Part shown: in pieces, positions 42,881 to 54,235 of the stretch
How positions within the stretch are numbered: the first letter of the stretch is position 1
How the letters are laid out: every line of letters begins with the position of its first letter
From: Scilla litardierei
Taxonomy: Eukaryota > Streptophyta > Magnoliopsida > Asparagales > Asparagaceae
Direction of reading: 5' to 3'
NCBI GenBank assembly: GCA_030789695.1
Contig: CM061142.1
Span: 605,749,659-605,813,658, forward strand
DNA: 64,000 nucleotides
Notes under the pieces: model-generated
Databases searched by the model: none
Told to the model about the DNA's origin: nothing
The model's input: only the letters and a program-made list of their open reading frames with translations
Program-made: the position numbers and the translations under genes

Positions 42881-43991
42881 CTATCCAAGATCTATCCTCC
42901 CAAGCTTCTTGGATGTTCTTTGGCTCAATGGTAGAGACAAATGCGCAATAAGAGAACTCTTCAATTCTCGACCTCGTTCGAACACCCACACCAATATCTC
43001 CAATTATTTGGTTATGGGGATGATTGTGAATGGTCGGGTAAGCTTTGGGTATTCCTGCATCACTACGAACATTTTCAACTATTTCGTTAGTAGTGTTAGT
43101 CTCAATAACCGAATCGTTGATCTTAACATTACTAAGAGTATCACAAATAGCATCTACACTATCATCTTCAACATGATGAAAATCAAAATCTTCATTAAAT
43201 GAAACGTGTAGTGACTCCTCAATCGTTGAAGAAGTTTTGTTGTATATTCGGTAGGCTTTGCTACGTGTGGAATATCCAACAAAGATTCCTTCATCAGATC
43301 TTGGCTCAAATTTATCTAGATTACTGAAATTGTTCTTGATAAAACACTTTGAACCTAAAACACGAAAATATTTTACTTGAGGATTTTTGTCATAAAACAA
43401 ATCAAAACAAGTTTTGTTCGTTCGGGGTCTCACTAGGATCCTATTGAGCACATAACATGTCGTGTGCACCGCCTCTACCCAAAATTGTAGTCCAAGATGA
43501 CTACCATGGAGCATAGTGTGTGCACACTCAATAAGAGTCATATTCTTTCTCTCTACAACACCATTTTGTGGTGGTGCCTGAGGGAAGGAAAAATTATTAG
43601 TTATCCCGATGTCATCACAAAACTTAGTAAAAGATTCATTTTCAAATTCTCCTCCATGATCACTACGGATAGTGATAATGGTGGATCCTAAGAAATTCTG
43701 AATCTTCTTTGTTAATTTGGTAAACTCGTCATAAGCTTCATTCTTATTAGTTAAGAATGAAACCCAAGTAAATCTAGAAAAATCGTCAACGACAACTAAT
43801 CCATAATGAGCAGTACCTAAAGAAGCGGTTCTAGTTGGCCCAAACAAATCTAGATGAAGAAGTTCTAGGGGCCTCTTAGTAGTAATTTCTTCTTTAAGCT
43901 TAAATGATGATTTACTAAGTTTATCTCTTTGACATGAATCACAAAAGCTTTTCTTATTAAAAACAATTTTAGGAAAACCTTTGATGATCAT
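42881..43991 (-). pseudogene. SIRE integrase, Copia type
   Basis: The frame from 43991 contains the second half of the zinc-binding region (CDSC, residues 17-20) and the catalytic triad D48 (LHLDLFGP), D111 (IRSDHGGEF) and E147 (NGVVERKN). A long C-terminal region follows, with [17 protein letters not shown] near residues 236-252. The first His pair lies upstream of a stop just before 43991. It would integrate element cDNA; it is fused to RT in the polyprotein. Confidence 0.92.
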
Positions 43992-44102
43992 GCTTAACTA
44001 ACTTATAAATGTGCTTGAAGTGAACATGACCAAAACGGCGATGCCATAATAGTTGTTTACTTGTGTTAGCAACTAAGCAATGTGCTACGATTTTAGGCAA
44101 GC

Positions 44103-44460
44103 TCAAATAATAAATATTTTTACGCCTAATACCGGAAATAAAACATTTGAATCACAATGAACAATAGTACACAATCCTTCTCCAAAGTTAACCTTGTAAA
44201 CTTTGTCACAAAGTTGACTAATGGAAAAGATATTGTGACACAAACCACTAACAAGATAAACGTTAGTAATTAAGGGTTTGGAAAGATTACCAAAGATACC
44301 TACTCCTATGATGGTTCCCTTTTGATTACCTCCAAAAGTGACCGTTGCACCATCCTTGATGCTAATCACTTCGGAGAGCAATGAGGGATCTCCCGTCATA
44401 TGTTTGGAGCAACCACTATCGAGAATCCATCCTTTTCCCTTTAGAGCAAGTTTGACCTTT
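44103..44460 (-). pseudogene. SIRE aspartic protease, Copia type
   Basis: The active-site LDSG is encoded at 44412-44423 (minus strand), within WILDSGCSKHMTGD, followed by GATVTFGGNQKGTIIG and LSISQLCD-like sequence. This is the Copia protease pattern, with D-S-G instead of D-T-G. It would cleave the gag-pol polyprotein. The frame ends at a stop at 44103. Confidence 0.88.
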
Positions 44461-44541
44461 ATTGATCTTCTTCTTTCTCTTGGGTACCTATATAATATAC
44501 CATAAGCTCATGGTACCCAATGTTTGTTGGGTCCAAGGGGA

Positions 44542-45898
44542 TTAGCCCTCTGAAAGCCAACTCCAAGTGGACTTCCGCTTCCCAACATAATTACCATTAT
44601 TGATAACATAATTAAAATAGGAATCAACATAAGCATTGCTATCATTTAGGCTAATGTTCTTAGGACCCCAAATGGTGTATCTTTTGGGAGTCCTTTTCCT
44701 AATTGCATGCACATCTGTTAAATTTCTATGTGGTGCAATCTTCTTAGGAACATGGTCTCTAGCATAAATATGAGGTGGTGGATATGCATTGTACATACGA
44801 GAATGATATGTATGCTTGGGAACATGCATGTTGTATGAAGCATATGGGTTATGCATGACATGCGGAGGAGGTGCATATATGTAAGAATGATGCGTATGTG
44901 CATACGGGTGTATAGAAGCACGTACATGAGTATTTCTCATGTGTGGTTGTGTACGTGTCCGTGGGTGTGGAGCATTAAAAAGTGTCATAATTATCCACTT
45001 GTGAAGTAGTAGGTTTCCTACGTGGATGAGTGTTAGTGTACATGTAAGCATGGCCTTGCTTTTGGTTTCCACCCTTAGTGGGTTTCTTGCCAAAAGGAAA
45101 AGAAGGTGAAGTGGTGACTTTCTTGGTAGGTTTTCTACCTATAGTGTCTTTGACACCACTTGTGAATGCACGGGAGGAAGGCCTCACAAAGTCTATAGTG
45201 ACACCACTATAGGAGGTGCGATCATTGGATGCATTTGCTTTCACAAACCCAAGACCAACACGATGTGTGGCCGGAAATTGGTTTGCTAGCAAATCATCCA
45301 ATTGTCCTTTTCCCTTATTGAATCTCACAATACGGGAGGACATGAGCCCATGTTTCTCCTTTAGAGAAGAAATGTTGGTATCCAAGGTGGACAACCGTGC
45401 TTTGAGCTCGTGCACTTGGGTTTTAAGAGAATCATTCTCTAAACTCAATTGTGTGTGACGTGTGACTAGATCACTATTATCCGTTAGATGTGTTTGATCT
45501 AGTTGAGATTTGAGGTTTTTCACCTCATCTCTCAAGGTGAAATTTTGAGAAGCTAAGTTTGCTTTCTCAAGAGTTAAAGTATCAACAATGGTGTCATTAT
45601 TGATAATGCATGAAATGGATGACTTGCTAACATTTGATTTCTTTAAGCTAGTGTATCTAAGCATTAACGATTGATATTTAGAAAATAATTCTTCATTAGT
45701 AATACGAAGTTCATCCATTGTTACCTCGGTTTCATCCGTATCGGAATCACTCTCATCGGAGAGTGGATCCTCTCGGGCCATGAAACACATGTGGGTGCTC
45801 TCACGCTTCTCATCATTGGAATCACTTAATGAGTCCTCACTTGAGTCATCGAAGGTACTTACAAGTCCTTTCTTCTTGTCTCTTTTGTTCTTGTCGGA
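44542..45898 (-). pseudogene. SIRE gag C-terminal / pre-protease spacer with coiled coil
   Basis: From 45898 the frame encodes an acidic stretch, then a predicted coiled coil with heptad-like Leu spacing (about 45700-45330: ANLASQNFTLRDEVKNLKSQ, LKARLSTLDTNISSL). After a frameshift near 44980 comes a His/Tyr/Pro-rich low-complexity part (44542-45000) with many HTHHSY-, NPYASY- and PPPH-type words. Such long gag extensions are typical of SIRE-type elements. Its exact role is not known. Confidence 0.65.
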
Positions 45899-46879
45899 CT
45901 AGTGGTACTTAGGTGCCTTCCACTTCTCTTTGTTCTTTATCATTGGGCAATCTCTCTTGATTTGTCCTGGTTTATTACACTTAAAACAAAGAGAGGAAGT
46001 ATCATTAGTAGACTCAAAACGTTTGTTGAAGGGAAATTTACCTTTGCGAAAGAAGCGTTGGAACTTCTTCGCCATTTGGGCCATTTCACCCAAATCCATC
46101 TCATCTTCCGAATCTTCGCTATCGGAGGATGATGAATTGGTGTTGAATGCTAAAGCCTTCTTCTTGGCCTCTGAAGGATTTATCATAGCCCGAATCTTTA
46201 ATCGGTTCTCGCATCTTACCTCATAAGACATGAGAGTCCCGATAAGATTCACGACTGTGTAATTCTTTAGATCATTGACCTCCTCGATGGCTATCGCTCT
46301 CCTTTCCCATTTGGAGGTCATTCCCATGATGATCTTCCTTATCTTTTCAGCTTCGATGTATGTTTGGCCAAGGGCTTCCAATTCATTTGTGATGTCGGTA
46401 AAGCGTCCGTACATCGATGCTATGATCTCATTCTCCTGCATATGAAACAAATCGAAGTTTTGCACGGCAACATATAACTTTGAAAGTTTTACCTTATTCG
46501 TTCCCTCATGAGTAACGATGAGATGGTTCTAGATTTGATATGCACTCTTGCATGTGCATATCTTGTTGAACTCATTCGTGTCCAATGCACAATAAAGAGC
46601 GTTCATTGCTTTAGCGTTGTTGACTTCGGCGGACTTCTCGGAAGTCGTCCATTTCTCGAAGTCCTCTTCAGTGGGCTCGACGTACTCCTTGTGGAGAGTT
46701 CTCCAAAGTGAAGCACTCCTAAGGAACGTCTCCATCCTACACTTCCAATATCCAAAATTAGTACTATTGAAACGTGGAGGACGTACCGTAAATTGACCTT
46801 CGAAAAGTGTGGACGCTCCATCACGCTCGTGATTGTTGTATGAAGTCAGCAGAGGAATGTTGTTGTTGTTGGATGCCAT
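45899..46879 (-). pseudogene. SIRE gag (UBN2-like) with altered zinc knuckle
   Basis: The probable start is the methionine at 46879 (MASNNNNIPLL), 15 bases from the PBS. The N-terminal part has the Copia gag signature FNSTNFGYWKCRMETFLRS. A TAG at 46529-46531 interrupts it, where a Trp codon is expected by comparison with the family. The frame then continues (MTSKWERRAIAIEEVNDL) to the zinc knuckle at 45947-45988, which reads CFKCNKPGQIKRDC. The conserved His is Gln, so metal binding is probably lost. A stop follows at 45899. Confidence 0.88.
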
Positions 46880-46893
46880 AGGTATAACCTTGC

Positions 46894-46905
46894 GCTCTGA
46901 TACCA
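46894..46905 (-). other. SIRE primer-binding site, iMet tRNA type
   Basis: The minus strand reads TGGTATCAGAGC, two bases from the 5' LTR. Confidence 0.93.
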
Positions 46906-46907
46906 AT

Positions 46908-47400
46908 TGTAGGGGATCCTGTCTATGAAGAAAACACTAGAAGGGGGGTTGAATAGTGTTTAAGAAATTTAAAAAGATTGTTACACCAAATTAAAATGCT
47001 AACCAATAATAAAGTGCGGAATTAGAAATGAACCCAAATAAGAAACAAATGCAAACACAATTATGTTTCTAGGGTTCGGATTACCCAAGTCACTTCTCGA
47101 CTTGTTTCCGGTAATCCTACTTCCCTTCCACCCGGATACCTCCGGATACTCAAGTTAGAAACCTAACTTGAGGTTTCCTCAGAAACCCACTTGTAGCAAC
47201 CCTACAAGTGAAATCGAATACAATCGATGTCCTTGACTCCCACAACTTGGGACCCAGCAAACCGCTCTCACAACCCGAGAGCAAATTCAATATACGAAAA
47301 TAATGAAATCTGAAAGCAACATTTACAATCACATATGCCTTGAAGTAGAACTTGAAGGAGTGGTGTGTTGTGTGTTGAAGACTCTCTTGGAAGAGAGGAG
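46908..47400 (-). repeat. SIRE 5' LTR, left part
   Basis: Starts TGTAGGGGATCC. It is interrupted at 47400 by the Tat-like element and resumes at 54236. It matches 36129-36620 of the 3' LTR. Confidence 0.92.
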
Positions 47401-48363
47401 TGTTTCAGAGTGTTTTCTCACTACAAAGCGTTGACCGCGGAGAACCCGGTCAACGTGGTCAAGGGGCCCGCTTTGGGTCCCTCGGGGGCTTCGAATCGGT
47501 GTAGAAGGGGCGAGGGGAAGCCTCGGCCCTGGTTGAGACGCTCGGCCTCGGACAGGTGTGCTAGGCCTCGGCTGGTAGGGGGACGAGGGGTAGCCTCAAT
47601 CGCCCGGGTAGATGTTCGGCCGACGGGTGGCGAGGGAGAGTCTCGGACCCGATTAGGACGCTCGGCCTCGGCAGGACGTGCTCGGCCACGGCAGGCTGAC
47701 GGTGAGGGGAAGCCTCACTGTCCGGTTGATCGAGGGGTCGGAGAGGGGCGAGGGGTAGCCTCGGCCCGTTGATCTGCTGTCCACCTGCGCAGACGAGAAC
47801 GCTCGTCAGGGGGCCGGACCTTGGTTCCGGCCAAATCCCCTCTGATGCCTAAGTCAGATGGAGATCTGAGAAAGGGGAGCCCGGTGGAGACGGTCCGACT
47901 CGTGAGGAGATCGTGACGGCGTCTCTCGGCGCGAGCGGGGGAGGAAGGAGATGAATTGGGGGAACGAGGTCGTTGATGGAGTACCTTAGGTTTTGTTACC
48001 TCAGATGCCCTCCTTTTCTTCGTCGTCTTCCTAGCCCTTTTATAGAGCTCTTGCTTGATTGCCTTCGGCCCACGTCCCACGCTCGCCACTGATCGTGCCC
48101 CATCGGTCCCCCCTCGCCGCCGTTCTCTCCGCCATGCCAGCACCTCCCCATTATCGCTATTTAGTGGTCGCGCGTCCGGGGGAGTGGTTTTCGCAGGAGT
48201 GGGCGAGCGACCAACGGGTTATTGGGGCTGGGTCGGATCAACGTTCGAGGAGGTCCCTTGCAGGGCCTTTGTCGAATGGGCTTTGAGGACGCAGATGGGC
48301 GTTTGGCCAGTAGTCAGGCTCTTGGGCTCGTGCTTTATGGGCCTCGGTCAAATAGGCGTAACA
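47401..48363 (-). repeat. Tat-like element 3' LTR (963 bp)
   Basis: TGTTTCAGAGTG to GCGTAACA, nearly identical to 53268-54230. It is GC-rich with many GCTCGGCCTCGG-type words. The minus strand has CTATAAAAGGGC at about 48034-48045, a TATA box; the other LTR copy is at about 53901-53912. Confidence 0.93.
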
Positions 48364-48374
48364 ATTGCCCCCAT
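48364..48374 (-). other. Tat-like element polypurine tract
   Basis: The minus strand reads GATGGGGGCAAT next to the 3' LTR. Confidence 0.8.
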
Positions 48375-48747
48375 CGGTCGGGTTGATCGGCCTCGGCCGG
48401 TTCGGCTCGGCCGATGTGACCTCTGCCGTTTTTGACGAGCTCGCCAGTCGATGCCGACTCATTTATTAGTCGTCATCATGAGTTGGCCCGTTCGATACTT
48501 TTAAGGCGCGGGTCCCGAAGCGCCGTCGGCCTTCGGATGCTGCCATGTGTAGCGGCAAGCCTATCCCCGCCGCTCGCGGAGTCGCCTTGAGTTCGAGAAG
48601 CCGAAGGGTTCGTGAGCCGCCATTGGTGGGGTCGATCAGCCTCGGCTCGCCCAGATCGCCCGTTGTGTCTCCTGAGATTCCGAGCGGCGCTTCAATCGAG
48701 GCGAGGCCATAAATGCGGGTCATGATGAGGCGGATCGATTGGACTTC

Positions 48748-48818
48748 GACTGGCGCTGGTTTCAAAACGCCGCCAGTCATTCGAAGCCCGCTGTGCGTAC
48801 TTGTCAGCCGCTTCGAAT
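48748..48818. repeat. Inverted repeats upstream of the antisense-ORF TATA box
   Basis: GACTGGCG (48748-48755) pairs with CGCCAGTC (48771-48778). ATTCGAAGC (48779-48787) pairs perfectly with GCTTCGAAT (48810-48818). Confidence 0.7.
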
Positions 48819-48834
48819 TCACCCCTGCGCCCGG

Positions 48835-48843
48835 TATATAAAA
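48835..48843 (+). promoter_or_regulatory. TATA box of the antisense ORF
   Basis: The plus strand reads CCCGGTATATAAAATCC, 144-152 bases upstream of the ATG at 48987. This is a strong plant core-promoter match on the strand opposite to gag. Confidence 0.65.
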
Positions 48844-48986
48844 TCCTCAGCCGCGTTGATCTTCATTTCTCTCTTGCTTCTCCCGGTATTCAAAGCTTTC
48901 CACAACTCGGAGTTTCCTGCCGCCTTCGCTTCCTTGTCTTCTTCAGACTAGTCGAAAAAAGGTAATTTCTCTCTCGCTTTCACCTT

Positions 48987-51031
48987 ATGGCTGCCCTTAG
49001 GATAGGCGGTTCTGGTCGAAGGGCAAGGGATCCTTCGGAGTCCAGGCGGGGTGAGCCCCGGCTAGGGGGATCAGGTTCCCCTGCCGGGAGTCGTTCTCTT
49101 TAGGATAAGGGGAAGGAGAAACTTTTTCCAGACTACGCCCGTGATGACGTGGCGTCGGCCGCCGTACGGCTTAATGTGCCCCTGGTTGTCCTCCGCACGC
49201 CGTCGAGGACCCCTCCTTCGGTGGCCGCGGAGATCCGGGAAAGATATCTCTGCTTTCCATACGAGGTTCGGGTTCCATTTGTCGACGAGCGGGTTTGCCT
49301 TCCGAGGGGCAATGAGGTCGGCGTCTACGTCGAGATGTTCCGCCTGGGTCTTCGCTTCCCGCTCCATCCTTTCTTCATCCAGGTCATGGAACATTTCACA
49401 GTGTCCCTGTGTCAGTTCGCCCCGTGTTCGATCGCGGTACTGACGGGCTTCGTAACGCTCTGCTATACCCGTGGTCTGGAGCCGACTCTTCCCCTTCTCT
49501 TCCACTTTTACCAGGTCCAGACGGTCGGTCCAGGGTCATGGCTGCTACTTCGAGCTCGTTCGCGGAGGGAATGCCTAATCGGGTTACCCCGCTGGTCAGG
49601 GGATTGGAACTTGGATTATGTTTTCGTGGTCTTCTTGGGTGAGGCCCAGATTCTAACAAGCTGGGGCAGTTCTGTCCATCCTCGCCCGTCGTTAGTTCTC
49701 TCAGACACCGACCGGGCAGCCGCTGCGCTTCTGTTGGCTCTTCCTTTGGAAATGAAGTCCATCTGGTCTTTGCTTGACGATCTACTCCTGAAGGCCGTCT
49801 TGTGGTCTCCGGGTAGGTCGCTTTTTCATCCCCGGATCGCCCTATGACTCATCCTGATTTCGGTCTCCTTTGCAGGGATGGCCGGCCGCGAATTCGTTCG
49901 TGACGTCGACGAGCTAATCCGTCGTGGAGCCACTCGGAGCCGAGGTAGTACCTCGGGAAGGGCGCCTCGGAGGACCGTCGAGGAGGAAGTGCGCCGAGCC
50001 GAGCCTTCCGTGGGTAAGGTGGTGGCCGTGCCTCCCGCCTCTTCTTCTGGCGATCCCCTTCCGGGGGGCAAGGACGGTGCGAGGCGGAAGCGTTCCCCTC
50101 CGGCGCCTTCGGAGCCCCACGGTGGAAAGAAGAGGAAGGAGGACGTAGATCCCTCCGGTCCGACAAGTTCGGCGCTTCCCGTAGCGACCGCCGAGGATCC
50201 TTCGACAGCTTTGCCAGCCACCCCCCTCGCAGCGTCTTCGCCCGTATCACCAGGGGTCGAGGCCTTGTTGGCGAGCGACTTGGCTTCGATCGTCGTCCCT
50301 GGGAGTTCGATGTTTGCTGACCGAGCCGTGGCCCAGCAGGTTGCCGAGGTCTCCGTCCCTCCCCGGGACCGCAGCCTCCTCAAGAAGATCCCGGCCGACA
50401 AGATGTCGGATTCCTTGGTCTGGATCCTTCAACAGGTTCGGTTATCTTGCTATCCTCTCTTTCTCTTTATCCTCTTCTTAGCCCATGTCTCGTCTCTTCA
50501 GGGTTCAGCGCTCGCTGTGGAGTTGCAGTGCCGAGCCGTCCGCTTGAGGGAGCTGGAGGAGTCCTCCACGAGGGCTCAGGAGCGGGCCGGGGCGGCCGAG
50601 GTGGCCATGATGGAGGCCCAGATGGAGTCTCGGCGCCTCACCCTCCGTGTGGCTGCGTTGGAGGGACAAGTGGGTGACCTCGAGGGAAAGCTGGGGGATG
50701 CTCGTCAGTCGGCTGAGGAAGCGGCGGAGTCGTTCCGCCTGGAGAGGGAGGAACTTCAGAGGGAGTTGTCTGATCGGCGCCAGGTGCGCGGCTCGCGGAG
50801 GAGGTGGAGAAAGGCGTCGTCGAGACCCTGGGGAAGAAGATCTTCGAGGTTCTCCGGGAGGCCTTCGGTAAGTATGTAGACATCATCGCCCCCCGGATCG
50901 TCGAAGTCGTCCAGTCTTCCTTCCGGGACTGTGCGAAGCGCGTTCGGGAAGCCCCTCCGCCAGCCGAGTCCCCTCGCTCCGAGCAGGGCGAAGTGCCCGA
51001 GGATGTGTCCTCTCGAGCCCGGGCCCCCTAA
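48987..51031 (+). pseudogene. Antisense ORF of the Tat-like element ('gypsy-type transposon' domain plus coiled coil), spliced
   Basis: The proposed start is MAALRIGG at 48987. Exon 1 runs to 49812 with an in-frame TAG at 49101-49103. It encodes a domain like that annotated 'putative gypsy type transposon' (LCFPYEVRVPFVDERVCLP, GLRFPLHPFFIQVMEHF). Intron 1 is 49813-49875 (GTAGGT ... TTTGCAG), with phase-1 joining into MAGREFVRDV. Exon 2 is Ser/Pro/Lys-rich. Intron 2 is 50436-50501 (GTTCGG ... CTTCAG). Exon 3 is a long Glu/Arg/Leu-rich coiled coil (50510-50770). A frame shift near 50780-50800 moves coding to a second frame ending at 51031. Extra antisense ORFs are known in Tat-lineage elements; their role is unknown. 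Confidence 0.72.
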
Positions 51032-51411
51032 GCCGTCCCTCCTGGCCTTATCCCCAAAATTTTTAAGCATCCGCTTCGCTTTGGGCCAGTCTACTTGAAA
51101 TGGATCCCTGGCCATCTCCTTCAGCCCCGCGGCCAACAATTGCTGGTTGCATGGCCGTTTGCTTGGGTCACCTACTCCGGGTCTTTTGTCAACCAATTTT
51201 GCTTTGTCGGTGTCGAACTCTGTCATTTGTCGTGAGTAGATTGTTTGTAGGGTGTTTCCTTCGCCTTGATCCCCTGTAAATAAGACGCATTTTTGTACTC
51301 GGTTTAACTATTATAAACGAAATCGACTTACTTGGATTTCTTGTGTGCTTTGCATTGTCGCCTTGTTCTTGGCTTGGGAATGGACAAAACTGGCATTGGG
51401 GATTCTACCCC
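51032..51411. other. Spacer between converging ORFs in the Tat-like element
   Basis: The ends of the antisense ORF (plus strand) and gag (minus strand) face each other here. I see no further coding sequence or clear terminator. Confidence 0.55.
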
Positions 51412-51990
51412 GACTTATGAGCGCAGGGGTCGGTCAGCGAGGGCAGAGCTCCTCGGCTTGGGACCGGTCGGCGTCCGTGCCTGCTGGGGGAATTGCCCCA
51501 GACTTATGAGCACTAGATTCGGTCGGCGAAGGCAAATCTCCTCGGCTTAGGACCGGTTGGCGTTCGTGCCTGCTGGGGGAATCGCCCCCAGACTTATGAG
51601 CTCTGGAGTCGGTCGGCGAGGGCAAAGCTCCTCGGCTTAGGACCGGTCGGCGTCCGTGCCTGCTGGGGGAATTGCCCCCAGACTTATGAGCACTGGAGTC
51701 GGTCGGCGAGGGCAAAGCTCCTCGGCTTAGGACCGGTCGGCGTCCGTGCCTGCTGGGGGAATTGCCCCCAGACTTATGAGCACTGGAGTCGGTCGGCGAG
51801 GGCAAAGCTCCTCGGCTTAGGACCGGTCGGCATCCGCGTCCGCTGGGGGAATCGCCCCCAGACTTATGAGCTCTGGAGTCGGTCGGCGAGGGCAAAGCTC
51901 CTTGGCTTAGAACCGGTCAGCATCCGCGTCTGCTGGGGGAATTGCCCCCAGACTTATGAGTGCCGGAGACGGTCGGCGAGGGCAAAGCTC
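51412..51990 (-). repeat. 90-bp tandem repeat (~6.5 copies) in gag frame
   Basis: GACTTATGAG recurs at 51412, 51501, 51591, 51681, 51771, 51861 and 51951. The spacing is 90 except for the first, which is 89 because one C of a C run is missing (51496-51500). On the minus strand each copy encodes 30 residues of the type SPTDSSAHKSGGNSPS followed by RHGRRPVLSRGALP. Confidence 0.92.
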
Positions 51991-53209
51991 CTCTTCCTCC
52001 TCCAGTGAGGCGGTGGTCCCCGGCCTTTGCCATGATCCCAGGGAGGTCCTTCGGGGGGTCGGTGTGTAGGGACTTCTTGAGGCCCCTGTGGCGAAGACCT
52101 TTCTTAAGAGCCGTCTGGACCACCAGGTCGGGTGGGTTGTTCACGTTCAGCCTTTCCGCATTGAAGCGGCGCATGAACTGTCGGAGTGGCTTGGCCGGGC
52201 CTTGCACTATGTTGAACAGATGTTCGGGACCAGGTTTGATCAGCCTCCCCGCCATGAACTGCTTGCAGAACAACTGGGCGAGTTGCTCGAAACTGTCGAT
52301 GGAGCGGCCGGGCAGGCTGTGGTACCAGATCCTCGCCGCTCCCCTGAGAGTTGAATAGAAGCCCCGGCAGAGCAGGTCATCGTCAGCTCCCTGGAAGGCC
52401 ATGTCCCCCTCGTAATCCATCACGTGGTGTGCCGGGTCTACTATTCCGTCGTACTTTCCCAGCACCGGGATCCTGAATCGAGAGGGGACCCGGGCGTCGG
52501 TTATTCTCCGCGATAAGGGACACCGGTCCCCGTGGATGCCTCCAGGGATGCGGTATTCGCCTGTTTCCGGCTCGAGTGGGGGTGGAGGTAGCACCGGCGC
52601 CGGTGGGGCCGGCTCCGCAGCCTTCGCCACGCTGGGGGTCGGGCTGACCCGACGCTCCCGACTCCTCCTGCGAGAGCTCCTGCTCCGCCGTGATCGGTCT
52701 CTCGAGTGGTGTCGTTCGCTTCTCCTGCGGTGGGACGACCGTGATCGACGAGACGATGCCGTCATCGATTCGCCGTTCGTCCCTTCAGTCTCTCTCTGGC
52801 TCCTTTTGCGATAGGGCGAGGAGGCACGTGACCTCGCCTGACGGGAGCCGGACCGCGTGAACCGACGCTCTGCGTTCGGTTTTCGGGTCCCGTGGTCGTC
52901 GACCACCGCGGACCGTAAGTGCGGGGGACCCCCCGCCCATCGGTGGCTATCGTTCAACGCGCCCCCGTCGGTCGGCGCGGGGCCGACAAGCTGCTGTACT
53001 GTCGCGACCAACGTCTGGAGGCTCGCATTGGTCTCCTGAGCCAGGGCACGGAGCTGTCCCTGTGTGGCTAGTTCTGAGCCGCCGGTCTCTTCGATTGAGT
53101 GGGCGGGGTGGCCGTCGACGTGCGTGTCCTCGGGGTTGCCATTGGATGCGCCATTCTCCTCCTCCGGGATGGGGGTCATGCGCTTCCTTCCATTGCTGGC
53201 TCGTGCCAT
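51434..53209 (-). pseudogene. Tat-like gag with C-terminal 30-residue repeats
   Basis: The probable start is MARASNGRKRM at 53209, about 40 bp from the PBS. The N-terminus is Arg/Ser-rich (RRSRSSHRRRSERHHSRDRS near 52720). A retrotransposon gag domain follows around 52500-52100 (VMDYEGDMAFQGADDDLLCR, FYSTLRGAARIWYHSLPG, LFCKQFMAGRLI). Gag would form the virus-like particle. The C-terminal region enters the 90-bp repeat array. A TGA at about 51917-51919 interrupts it where the other repeats have CGA, consistent with C-to-T change at a methylated CpG. The open frame resumes to 51434. No zinc knuckle is visible. Confidence 0.82.
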
Positions 53210-53245
53210 TGTTGGTGTTGTTTTCTGCTTCGTGGGATGATCTTC

Positions 53246-53265
53246 GGTTCCCACAGACGGCGCCA
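53246..53265 (-). other. Tat-like element primer-binding site
   Basis: The minus strand reads TGGCGCCGTCTGTGGGAACC, two bases from the LTR. This site is characteristic of Tat-lineage gypsy elements. Confidence 0.9.
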
Positions 53266-53267
53266 GA

Positions 53268-54230
53268 TGTTTCAGAGTGTTTTCTCACTACAAAGCGTTG
53301 ACCGCGGAGAACCCGGTCAACGTGGTCAAGGGGCCCGCTTTGGGTCCCTCGGGGGCTTCGAATCGGTGTAGAAGGGGCGAGGGGAAGCCTCGGCCCTGGT
53401 TGAGACGCTCGGCCTCGGACAGGTGTGCTCGGCCTCGGCTGGTAGGGGGACGAGGGGTAGCCTCAGTCGCCCGGGTAGATGTTCGGCCGACGGGTGGCGA
53501 GGGAGAGTCTCAGACCCGATTAGGACGCTCGGCCTCGGCAGGACATGCTCGGCCACGACAGGCTGACGGTGAGGGGAAGCCTCACTGTCCGGTTGATTGA
53601 GGGGTCGGAGAGGGGCGAGGGGTAGCCTCGGCCCGTTGATCTGCTGTCCACCTGCACAGACGAGAACGCTCGTCAGGGGGCCGGACCTTGGTTCTGGCCA
53701 AATCCCCTCCGATGCCTAAGTCAGATAGAGATCTGAGAAAGGGGGGCCCGGTGGAGACGGTCCGACTCGTGAGGAGATCGTGACGGCATCTCTCGGCGCG
53801 AGCGGGGGAGGAAGGAGATGAATTGGGGGAACGAGGTCGTTGATGGAGTACCTTAGGTTTTGTTACCTCAGATGCCCTCCTTTTCTTCGTCGTCTTCCTG
53901 GCCCTTTTATAGAGCTCTTGCTTGATTGCCTTCGGCCCACGTCCCACGCTCGCCACTGATCGTGCCCCATCGGTCCCCCCTCGCCGCCGTTCTCTCCGCC
54001 ATGCCAGCACCTCCCCATTATCGCTATTTAGTGGTCGCGCGTCCGGGGGAGTGGTTTTCGCAGGAGTGGGCGAGCGACCAACGGGTTATTGGGGCTGGGT
54101 CGGATCAACGTTCGAGGAGGTCCCTTGCAGGGCCTTTGTCGAATGGGCTTTGAGGACGCAGATGGGCGTTTGGCCAGTAGTCAGGCTCTTGGGCTCGTGC
54201 TTTATGGGCCTCGGTCAAATAGGCGTAACA
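53268..54230 (-). repeat. Tat-like element 5' LTR (963 bp)
   Basis: The partner of 47401-48363. Its outer end is followed by TSD AGGAG. Confidence 0.93.
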
Positions 54231-54235
54231 AGGAG

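Larger units (their letters stand above)
47401..54230 (-). mobile_element. Tat-like gypsy element with gag and an antisense ORF, no pol
   Basis: Two 963-bp LTRs (47401-48363 and 53268-54230) are flanked by TSD AGGAG (47396-47400 and 54231-54235). The PBS at 53246-53265 is TGGCGCC-type and a PPT lies at 48364-48374. I count about a dozen LTR differences by eye, mostly transitions, so it is a recent insertion. The minus strand carries gag with 30-residue repeats; the plus strand carries a separate spliced-looking ORF. No protease, RT, RNase H or integrase is present. Confidence 0.93.

Noticed and set aside
48055..48435. ORFs in the Tat-like LTRs (also at 53922-54269, 47715-48143 and 53582-54010)
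   Set aside because: Present in both LTRs only because the LTRs are alike; GC-rich, with no recognisable domain and not linked to a start region.
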